In this document: piece after piece, positions 27,414 to 33,629 of the stretch | Layout: the number at the start of each line of letters is the position of its first letter | Numbering within the stretch: position 1 is the first letter of the stretch | DNA from: Acidobacteriota bacterium | Lineage (GTDB): Bacteria; Acidobacteriota; Terriglobia; Terriglobales; Acidobacteriaceae | DNA length: 33,629 nucleotides | Direction: 5' to 3' | NCBI GenBank assembly: GCA_021779935.1 | Contig: JAJXZT010000069.1 | Coordinates: 1 to 33,629, forward strand | Position numbers and translations under genes: made by a program | Notes under the pieces: model-generated | The model's input: the letters and a program-made list of their open reading frames with translations, nothing else | The model's database searches: none | What the model was told of the DNA's origin: nothing

Positions 27414-27480
27414 CATACCGGCCTCCCGCATACGCGCCAGCCACTCCAGCGCGCATCGCGGGATGTGCGCGTGTCATAAC

Positions 27481-27506
27481 AACGGCGGGGAGGCCTCCCC
27501 GCCGTT
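27481..27506. repeat. 26-bp perfect palindrome
   Basis: AACGGCGGGGAGG is followed directly by its exact reverse complement CCTCCCCGCCGTT, with no spacer. It could extrude as a cruciform or act as a terminator-like hairpin with a short loop. It is possibly a member of a dispersed repeat class. Confidence 0.8.
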
Positions 27507-27623
27507 TGCGCGCCCCACGCTTCGCCTCTCGGGCCGCGCCGTGATACAAACTTATATAGAGAAATTCAACCGGCCCCATGGAATCGGCAGCATGAAATCC
27601 GCTGCGTCTCCCTTTCGTCATCG

Positions 27624-28790
27624 ATGAAAAAGTTCTTTACTTACGAACGTTTCGGTCCACCGCAAGTTATCGCCATTCTTCTTCTCGCGGTCTTCGTCGG
27701 ACAGTGCGCTTATTTCATCTCGCACGTGCCGCTCTCGCAGGTGGAAACCGATTATGTGCTGCGCGGCGTTGCCGTATTGCAGAACGTGCCAGTCGCGGAT
27801 GACGCCGTGCGTTCGCCGATGACCGGCCTGATTTCCGTGCTCGGCGTCTCCGGCGCGGTGCTCACGCACGGCAAGGTGCTCGATCCCTTCTACCTCGATC
27901 AGCATCGCTGGTTCATCCGCACACCGTTCCTCATCGCCGGGTTCCTGCTGGGCATTTCGCTCTGGTATGTCGCGCGACACCTCTACGGCAACCACGGCGG
28001 ATACATCGCGCTCGGCCTCTATGCCTTCAGCCCCGGCATGATCGCCCGCAGCTCAATGGCAGGCCCGGAGATCCTCGGAGCCTGGGGAGCCTTCGGCATC
28101 GTCTTTACCGCCATCGCCACGGCCCACACGTTGTATGCGCCGCGCGAAGTCGTGCTCTGGAACTGGAAGCGCATCCTTCTCCTCGGCATCGCCATCACCG
28201 TCGCCGTTGGCGCGCAGTGGTCGCTGGCGCTGCTGCTGATACCAGCAGTGCTCTTCATGTGGTGGATTGTTCCGCGCCGCCGCATTGCCGCGTCGGTGAT
28301 ATTCCTCTCGGCCTGCGTGATCGCACTGTTGCTGCTCAACGTCAGTTACGCAGCCAGTTTCCGCGCGATGTTCTGGGCCATGCGGCATGCAAGCTGGTTT
28401 GGCGTCAGCACCGAGATGTTCCACGCGCGAACGTTGCCGTCGCTGCTCGGCGACTTCTTCTTCACTGCCGCTCCGGCCGCGGTTATCACCTTCGTCGTGG
28501 CCGTCGGAACCTACATCGTCTGGCGACGCACGCACTTCTTCGGCAACACCGCTCCGCTGATCATCGCGCTGCTGGCGCTGATCTTCGGAATGACGCTCAC
28601 GCACGCTGGCGGCGAACTCTACTTCTTCTATGCGATCCCCTTCCTCATCATCTTCAGTGCCGGAGTCTTTACCGACCTGGTGCAGAGCAAGTCGCCGGCA
28701 ATTCCCGCCGGAATCGTCTATGGAGCGATGCTGGCGCAGGCGGTCTACTCGATTGCCGGACTGATGCGCATCTTCTCCCGTGGCATGTAA
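27624..28790 (+). CDS. GT-C-like polytopic membrane protein
   Basis: About 388 residues with around ten membrane helices. The first loop (SHVPLSQVETDYVLRG) carries acidic residues in the position where GT-C glycosyltransferases of the ArnT/PMT-type (GT39-like) have their catalytic Asp/Glu. Later segments such as FYLDQHRWFIRTPFLIAGFLLG fit the same architecture. The donor would be a polyprenyl-linked sugar and the acceptor unknown, both inferred. The start MKKFFTYERFGPPQVIAILL lacks a strong Shine-Dalgarno. The gene follows the palindrome region and precedes the TonB-like gene by 124 bp, so they might share a transcript. Family confidence is moderate; membrane topology confidence is high. Confidence 0.7.
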   Translation: MKKFFTYERFGPPQVIAILLLAVFVGQCAYFISHVPLSQVETDYVLRGVAVLQNVPVADDAVRSPMTGLISVLGVSGAVLTHGKVLDPFYLDQHRWFIRTPFLIAGFLLGISLWYVARHLYGNHGGYIALGLYAFSPGMIARSSMAGPEILGAWGAFGIVFTAIATAHTLYAPREVVLWNWKRILLLGIAITVAVGAQWSLALLLIPAVLFMWWIVPRRRIAASVIFLSACVIALLLLNVSYAASFRAMFWAMRHASWFGVSTEMFHARTLPSLLGDFFFTAAPAAVITFVVAVGTYIVWRRTHFFGNTAPLIIALLALIFGMTLTHAGGELYFFYAIPFLIIFSAGVFTDLVQSKSPAIPAGIVYGAMLAQAVYSIAGLMRIFSRGM

Positions 28791-28914
28791 TTCATACGCG
28801 GACGGAAATAGCGCCAGAATCGTGGGCCTGTCTGCTCACCCCGGACACTCCGAAACGTCTCTCTGGAAGTGCGCGTCGCTCGCGGGTATCATGGGTGACA
28901 GGGGATGGCAGTAA

Positions 28915-29577
28915 ATGCTGTTGCAACCGGAGCAGAAAGACAACAGTCGACGGCTCGGCCCTCGTCTCGCTTCCGTGGCGATTCACGGCGTAGTTCTGCT
29001 TGCCCTCTTCTACCGTCCCGCGGCGCTCTTTGTCTCGCCTACGTTCGCCTTGCAGGGCAACAACGGAGTGGCCCGTTCCGAGATATTGCTGGCCGACAAC
29101 TGGAAGGCCGACATGCGCGCCTCGCTCAAGGACACTCCGGACAAGCTGATCGCGCCATCCAACTCTCGGACCATCAGACTGGTGCGGCCACCCAAACACG
29201 GCGCGATACCGCAGCTTGCCAAGAAGGACCCTCCCAAGGACACGGCTGAAAAGGCGGCGAAAGCCGGAACGCAATTTGGATCGCTCTACGATGGATCTGA
29301 GGTTGGCCACGAAATCCGTCCGGCGTTTCCCATCGTCTATCCAGACCCGGCAGTCGCACGCGCGGAGTTGCCCGCTGGACTCACGGGCGACGTGATCGTG
29401 GAGGTGACGATCGACGCACAAGGCAACATCACGGGAACCAAGGTGATCCGCGCGCTGGGGCACGGCCTGGACGAAAAGGTGCTCGCGGCCCTGCAGAACT
29501 GGCGCTTCCAGCCCGCAACCCGCGACGGCATCGCCATCGCATCGCAGCAGGATGTCCATTTCCATTTCCCAAGTTAA
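28915..29577 (+). CDS. TonB C-terminal-domain protein
   Basis: Energy-transducing periplasmic protein of TonB type, which would couple the ExbBD proton motive force to outer-membrane receptors. About 220 residues: one N-terminal membrane helix near 18-40 (LASVAIHGVVLLALFYRPAA), a Pro/Lys-rich linker (VRPPKHGAIPQLAKKDPPKD), then the TonB_C fold with LTGDVIVEVTIDAQGNITGT and VLAALQNWRFQPATRDG, the conserved end. GGGGA before the ATG acts as the ribosome site. No exbB/exbD is in the window. The CpR TonB-dependent receptor encoded 3.3 kb to the left may be a partner, although this is contextual only. Confidence 0.88.
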   Translation: MLLQPEQKDNSRRLGPRLASVAIHGVVLLALFYRPAALFVSPTFALQGNNGVARSEILLADNWKADMRASLKDTPDKLIAPSNSRTIRLVRPPKHGAIPQLAKKDPPKDTAEKAAKAGTQFGSLYDGSEVGHEIRPAFPIVYPDPAVARAELPAGLTGDVIVEVTIDAQGNITGTKVIRALGHGLDEKVLAALQNWRFQPATRDGIAIASQQDVHFHFPS

Positions 29578-29642
29578 GCAAGCAGTGACAAGGCAGGTCA
29601 TCTTTCGGGTAAGACCGGGAAACTTTGCTTGCGCAGTGGGTT

Positions 29643-29648
29643 TATCCT
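29643..29648 (+). promoter_or_regulatory. -10-like hexamer, possible leaderless start
   Basis: TATCCT lies 7 nt before the ATG at 29656 with no Shine-Dalgarno between them, the same geometry as at 16733 and at mnmE. No -35 is recognisable. Confidence 0.35.
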
Positions 29649-29655
29649 AGTTGGT

Positions 29656-30369
29656 ATGAAGGCGCTAGCCAACTCGGTGGCGTTGCTGGTTTTGGGCTTG
29701 GCCTCGTCTGCACTGATGGCCCAGTCATCCATGCCGCCTGCATCCATCTACACCGGCGGCATGCAGATGGCAACTCCGCGCGCCAGCATCACGTCGACTC
29801 CATCCGCGCCACACTTCAGCATGCGCATGGATTCGCCACGCCGTGATCGAGACCACGACGGTGGCAACTTCCGGCAGCGCGGTTATAACTACGGCTACAC
29901 GCCTTACTACTACAGCTACGGCGCGTATCCGGTCTATCCGAGTCCGGTCTACCTAGAGAACAGCACGCTGCCGAATGCGGGGACATTCAACACCACGCCG
30001 CCCGCACCGGCGGAAGCGGAGAGCAAGCCCGCCACACCAACCGTGATCGTGGTGCAAGTACCGGCGACGCAGTCGCAAGACGCGCGCTACGACACGCATG
30101 CGTTGGACAATCAACCCGCGCCCGCGATCCGGCCAACGGAGCGCGCGGCACCGATTTCCGCGACGCCATCCGACGAGCCGGAGACGATCCTGATCTTCCA
30201 CGACGGACACAAAATCGAAGTGCAGAACTACGCCATCGTGAACGGTCACATCCTGGTACTCTCGGGAAAATATGCGAAGATTGCGCTCGCGGACCTGAAC
30301 CTTCCGGCAACCATTAAGGCCAACGAAGATAACGGCGTGGACTTCCACGTACCGGGCTCACCCTGGTAA
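29656..30369 (+). CDS. Secreted hypothetical protein, acidobacterial type
   Basis: About 237 residues, predicted exported: MKALANSVALLVLGLASSAL followed by a MAQSS cleavage region. The middle is low-complexity, Tyr/Gly/Pro/Ser-rich (for example YNYGYTPYYYSYGAYPVYPS), then Pro/Ala-rich. The C-terminal 50 residues are compact (ETILIFHDGHKIEVQNYAIV and SGKYAKIALADLNLPATIK). This region resembles a C-terminal domain seen repeatedly in acidobacterial secreted proteins, though I cannot name it. Start ATG 29656 follows a -10-like TATCCT by 7 nt and has no Shine-Dalgarno. It ends 91 bp before the gyrA promoter. Confidence 0.7.
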   Translation: MKALANSVALLVLGLASSALMAQSSMPPASIYTGGMQMATPRASITSTPSAPHFSMRMDSPRRDRDHDGGNFRQRGYNYGYTPYYYSYGAYPVYPSPVYLENSTLPNAGTFNTTPPAPAEAESKPATPTVIVVQVPATQSQDARYDTHALDNQPAPAIRPTERAAPISATPSDEPETILIFHDGHKIEVQNYAIVNGHILVLSGKYAKIALADLNLPATIKANEDNGVDFHVPGSPW

Positions 30370-30456
30370 CCGTAACAGCCGTCCCTGCCTTGCTGTAACC
30401 AATAGATTTAAAAGCACTTAAACGACCCACTCTGCCGACTTTTAGTCGTGTGCTCG

Positions 30457-30465
30457 TGTTATAAT
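30457..30465 (+). promoter_or_regulatory. gyrA promoter (extended -10)
   Basis: TGTTATAAT is a perfect extended -10 (TGn plus TATAAT). No good -35 is at the 17-bp position. Transcription is expected near 30472, leaving a leader of about 155 nt. The leader carries hairpins AGGCAC/GTGCCT (30511-30516/30524-30529) and CGGAG/CTCCG (30551-30555/30562-30566). Confidence 0.6.
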
Positions 30466-30626
30466 TTGGTTTGCTCTTCCGATGGCCAAATCCTGTAATT
30501 GCAAGTAGTTAGGCACGCTTCCAGTGCCTGCGAGGCAAGTGTGTAACTCCCGGAGAATCGCCTCCGTTGTGCCGCAGAGATTTGATTTCGCGACCCGTAG
30601 AGCAACAGGTTTAAAGACGACATTTC

Positions 30627-33296
30627 ATGGCAGACGAAACTAACAATCCGCAACTTCCTCTCGGTGGCGACGGACAAGGTCCGGGCGCCGCCAATGTGCA
30701 ACCCGTCAATATCGAAGACGAGATGCGGCGGTCGTATCTCGACTATTCGATGTCGGTGATCATCGGCCGTGCATTGCCCGACGTTCGCGACGGACTCAAG
30801 CCCGTGCATCGTCGCATTCTCTACGCGATGCAGGACATGAACCTGATGCACAACCGCAAGCACATGAAGTGCGCCGGTGTCGTCGGCGAGTGTTTGAAAA
30901 AATACCATCCTCACGGCGACAGCGCGGTGTACGACGCGATGGTCCGATTGGCGCAGGATTTCTCGCTACGCTATCCATTGGTGGATGGGCAGGGGAACTT
31001 CGGCTCGGTCGATGGCGATCCTCCGGCGGCTTACCGTTACACGGAAGCGCGCATGACGGCGCTGGCCGAAGAGATGCTGGCCGACATCGACAAGGACACT
31101 GTCGATTTCGTTCCCAACTTCGACGATCAGACGGTTGAGCCTTCGGTGTTGCCGACGAAATTTCCGAACCTGCTTGTCAACGGATCGAATGGAATCGCCG
31201 TCGGCATGGCGACGAATATTCCCCCGCACAACATGACGGAAATTCTCGACGCGTGCATCATGCTGGTGAACAAGCCCAGCACCACGCTGGAAGAAGTCAT
31301 GACGGTTGTGCAAGGGCCGGACTTCCCGACAGGCGCGTTCATCTACGGACGCAAGGGAATCATCGATGCTTATCGCCATGGACGCGGTCGCTTTATCATG
31401 CGCGCCAAGGCTGCCATCGAACACCTGACGAAAGAGAAAGACGCGATCATTGTTACGGAAATTCCGTACCAGGTGAACAAAGCGCGGCTCATCGAACGCA
31501 TCGCGGATCTCGTCAACGAGAAAACGATCGACGACATCTCGGATATTCGCGACGAATCCGATCGCGATGGCATGCGCATCGTTATCGAAATGAAGCGCGG
31601 AGCCGAACCGCAAATCGTTCTCAACCAGCTCTACAAACACACGTCGATGCAGGAGAGCTTCAGCATGATCTTCCTGGCCGTGGTCAACGGTCAGCCGAAA
31701 GAGATGGGGCTGGTGCAGGCGATCCAGCACTTTGTCGATCACCGTGTCGATGTGGTGCGCCGCCGCACGGCGTACCTGCTGAGCAAGGCTCGCGAGCGCG
31801 AACATGTGTTAGAGGGTTACCAGCTCGCGCTCGATCACATCGACAATGTCATCACCATCATCCGCGGTAGCACCAATCGCGCAGAGGCCCGTGAAAACCT
31901 TGTCGCTTACTTCGGCGGACGCAAGATCACGATCAACGTCACTGGCAAGCCGCCGGAGATAAATCCGGAAAAGCCGTTTTCAACGCGGCAGGCCGACGCG
32001 ATTCTCGAACTGCAACTGCATCGGCTCACACGTCTTTCCATCGACGAGATCGTCAGCGAGTTGAAGGAAATTCGGGACCGCATCACCGAGTACGAAGCGA
32101 TCCTCGGCAACGACAAGAAGCTGCGCGGCGTGATCACCGACGAACTGAAGCAGATCCGGAAAGATTATGGCGACGAGCGGCGGACGATCATCCAGGACGA
32201 AGCCAAAGAGATCGAACTCGAAGACCTGATTGCCGACGAGCAGATGGCGGTCACGGTTTCGCACGGCGGATATCTGAAGCGGACGGCGATTTCCACTTAT
32301 CGCCAGCAGCGCCGCGGCGGCACCGGACGCACCGGCATGAAGACGCGCGATGAGGATTTCGTCGAACATCTGATTGTCGCTTCGACACACAACTACATCC
32401 TGATCTTCACCAACATCGGGCGCGTCTACTGGCTGAAAGTCTACGAAATTCCAGATGTTGGTGCGGCGGGCAAAGGCAAACACATCAGCAACCTCGTCTC
32501 GCTGCAACCGGGCGAAACGGTGCGCGCCTTCCTCAACGTGCGCGATCTGGAAGAAGAAGGTAAATGCATTTTCTTTGCCACGCGCCACGGCACGGTGAAG
32601 AAGACTGCACTCAAGGATTTCTGTAACGTGATGTCGCGCGGCATTATCGCAATTGGCATCGAGAAGAACGACGAACTGGTCACGGCACAAATCACCGACG
32701 GCCAGCAGATCATCTTCCTCGCCTCGCACGAAGGCATGGCGATCCGCTTCGACGAAGAAGACGTCCGTTCGATGGGACGCCCGGCATTCGGCGTGCGCGG
32801 CATGAACCTTGCCCCGAAAGATTACATCGTTGGAATGGCCGTCACTCCAAAGGCGGGCGATGCGACGATGGAAAGCGAGAGCGGGCCGAAGAAGTCCGCC
32901 AAGACGAACGGCAAGAAGAAGGCCGAGGGTGAAGTGGAAGAAGCTCCGCTGCCGAACCTGATTCTTACCGTCACCGAGAACGGCTACGGCAAACGCACTC
33001 CTGTCGGCGAATACCGCCTCACCGGCCGCGGCGGAAAGGGCATCATCAACGTCAAGACGACGGAACGAAACGGCAAAGTAGTCGGCATCCTGCTGGTCAG
33101 CGAAGAGTCGGAAGCGATGCTGATTTCGCAATACGGCAAGATCATCCGCATGGGCACCGACAACATCCGTGAGGCGGGACGCGCTACGCAAGGCGTCCGC
33201 CTGCTGTCACTGGAAGGTGGAGACAAAGTCGCCGCCGCCGTTGTCATCCCCGATGATGAAAAGAACGGCAACGACGAACCGACGTTGCTGCAATAA
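30627..33296 (+). CDS. gyrA: DNA gyrase subunit A
   Basis: DNA-cleaving subunit of gyrase. About 889 residues. The N-terminal breakage-reunion domain has [20 protein letters not shown], the quinolone-resistance region [20 protein letters not shown] (Ser and Asp at the two key positions, the drug-sensitive type), and the active-site Tyr in [10 protein letters not shown]. The C-terminal DNA-wrapping beta-pinwheel follows, with the GyrA box QRRGGTG, where Thr replaces the Lys of the usual QRRGGKG. A Lys-rich insertion ([18 protein letters not shown]) separates two pinwheel blades near residues 752-772. ATG 30627 follows a long structured leader. The gene is isolated from gyrB by 10 kb. It ends at a 13-bp-stem terminator. 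Confidence 0.97.
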   Translation: MADETNNPQLPLGGDGQGPGAANVQPVNIEDEMRRSYLDYSMSVIIGRALPDVRDGLKPVHRRILYAMQDMNLMHNRKHMKCAGVVGECLKKYHPHGDSAVYDAMVRLAQDFSLRYPLVDGQGNFGSVDGDPPAAYRYTEARMTALAEEMLADIDKDTVDFVPNFDDQTVEPSVLPTKFPNLLVNGSNGIAVGMATNIPPHNMTEILDACIMLVNKPSTTLEEVMTVVQGPDFPTGAFIYGRKGIIDAYRHGRGRFIMRAKAAIEHLTKEKDAIIVTEIPYQVNKARLIERIADLVNEKTIDDISDIRDESDRDGMRIVIEMKRGAEPQIVLNQLYKHTSMQESFSMIFLAVVNGQPKEMGLVQAIQHFVDHRVDVVRRRTAYLLSKAREREHVLEGYQLALDHIDNVITIIRGSTNRAEARENLVAYFGGRKITINVTGKPPEINPEKPFSTRQADAILELQLHRLTRLSIDEIVSELKEIRDRITEYEAILGNDKKLRGVITDELKQIRKDYGDERRTIIQDEAKEIELEDLIADEQMAVTVSHGGYLKRTAISTYRQQRRGGTGRTGMKTRDEDFVEHLIVASTHNYILIFTNIGRVYWLKVYEIPDVGAAGKGKHISNLVSLQPGETVRAFLNVRDLEEEGKCIFFATRHGTVKKTALKDFCNVMSRGIIAIGIEKNDELVTAQITDGQQIIFLASHEGMAIRFDEEDVRSMGRPAFGVRGMNLAPKDYIVGMAVTPKAGDATMESESGPKKSAKTNGKKKAEGEVEEAPLPNLILTVTENGYGKRTPVGEYRLTGRGGKGIINVKTTERNGKVVGILLVSEESEAMLISQYGKIIRMGTDNIREAGRATQGVRLLSLEGGDKVAAAVVIPDDEKNGNDEPTLLQ

Positions 33297-33324
33297 AACC
33301 GGGAGTTTCAATTCTCGCGGAAAC

Positions 33325-33355
33325 GAAAAGGCCATGCGCGCTGCATGGCCTTTTC
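33325..33355 (+). terminator. gyrA terminator
   Basis: GAAAAGGCCATGC (33325-33337) pairs perfectly with GCATGGCCTTTTC (33343-33355) around GCGCT. The four Ts belong to the closing arm of the stem, 28 bp after the gyrA stop. Confidence 0.85.
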
Positions 33356-33504
33356 TCATGCGCTCGATTCACTTTCTCCGGCTTGACTTTCACAGGCTCA
33401 TGCGTCAAACTCCCGCACAAGTGCTGCGTATTACCAGCGTGGGGCTGGCAATGCGCGAATCGCAGGACTTCCAGACAAAGTAATTCTCCAGGAGTTCACT
33501 GCTC

Positions 33505-33629
33505 TAGGAGCCTGTCTGAGTAATGGTTCCGGTCATACACAATGGGCTTGAGTTGTGCGAAAGAAACTGCGAATCTGAACGCATGGCGAAGGTTTTCCGT
33601 CCGTATTTTCCTGAGCAGGATTTTCTTCT
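33505..33629 (+). mobile_element. Left end of an IS1182-like insertion sequence (partial)
   Basis: From about 33508 the sequence GAGCCTGTCTGAGTAATGG could be the terminal inverted repeat, followed by an open reading frame of transposase type. The element runs past the window edge, so its right end, target duplication and exact boundary are not visible. Confidence 0.5.
33583..33629 (+). CDS. Transposase, IS1182-like (N-terminal fragment, partial at window end)
   Basis: ATG 33583 opens MAKVFRPYFPEQDFL, which matches the conserved N-terminus of IS1182-family DDE transposases (F-R-P-Y-x-P-x-Q-x-F/L-L, usually followed by PPSL). Only about 15 residues lie within the window, so catalytic residues are not visible. 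There is no strong Shine-Dalgarno. It is placed downstream of gyrA and its terminator, as a typical insertion in intergenic sequence. Confidence 0.65.
   Translation, partial: MAKVFRPYFPEQDFL

Larger units (their letters stand above)
27288..27623. other. Intergenic region with two strong hairpins
   Basis: This 336-bp gap contains the terminator at 27385-27413 and the 26-bp palindrome at 27481-27506. No coding frame is supported, and the GC content is high. Confidence 0.5.

Noticed and set aside
31980-33191. 403-codon minus-strand open frame
   Set aside because: Antisense of gyrA.

Overview
The window looks like the chromosomal replication-origin neighbourhood of an Acidobacteriota (Terriglobia-like) bacterium. 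Three things point there: a CpR-domain (Oar-type) TonB-dependent receptor with a Gly/His-rich C-terminal loop, an acidobacterial VWFA-type secreted protein, and the origin gene set itself. The lineage is inferred from protein style; no search was run.

Layout. Positions 1-6500 are accessory: a membrane-anchored hypothetical, a B12-binding radical SAM enzyme, a lipoprotein with a TIMP/NTR-like module plus a carboxypeptidase-regulatory (CpR) fold, a small four-helix membrane protein, and a secreted Sel1/LprI-like protein. An orphan BrnA antitoxin follows, with only the C-terminal tail of its BrnT toxin left beside the mnmE stop. Next comes mnmE (minus), diverging from a small conserved hypothetical. 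The canonical leftward operon rpmH-rnpA-yidD-yidC-jag (12479 down to 9003) ends in a strong hairpin. Rightward lie dnaA, a 393-bp gap that reads as oriC (tandem DnaA-box-like 9-mers, a DnaA-trio run, an AT-rich tract), dnaN, mscL with a C-terminal zinc ribbon, a VWFA protein and gyrB. recF is not between dnaN and gyrB.

Positions 20600-25600 hold a REP-like hairpin, a membrane protein, a second NTR/CpR protein (polytopic anchor) and a TonB-dependent receptor with a clear terminator. A 1.2-kb stretch with little coding follows, containing a perfect 16-bp inverted repeat. Then come a DinB-family protein, a GT-C-like membrane protein, a TonB C-terminal-domain protein, a secreted hypothetical, gyrA with an extended -10 promoter and terminator, and the first codons of an IS1182-like transposase cut by the window edge.

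Working together: dnaA/dnaN/gyrB/gyrA serve initiation, elongation and supercoiling. rpmH/rnpA/yidD/yidC/jag/mnmE serve ribosome, RNase P, membrane insertion and tRNA modification. The TonB-like protein could energise the receptor. A recurrent regulatory theme is that several genes lacking a Shine-Dalgarno carry a TAnnnT -10 hexamer 6-8 nt before the start codon, which suggests leaderless transcripts. One such element forms a 13-bp divergent duplication between mnmE and its neighbour.
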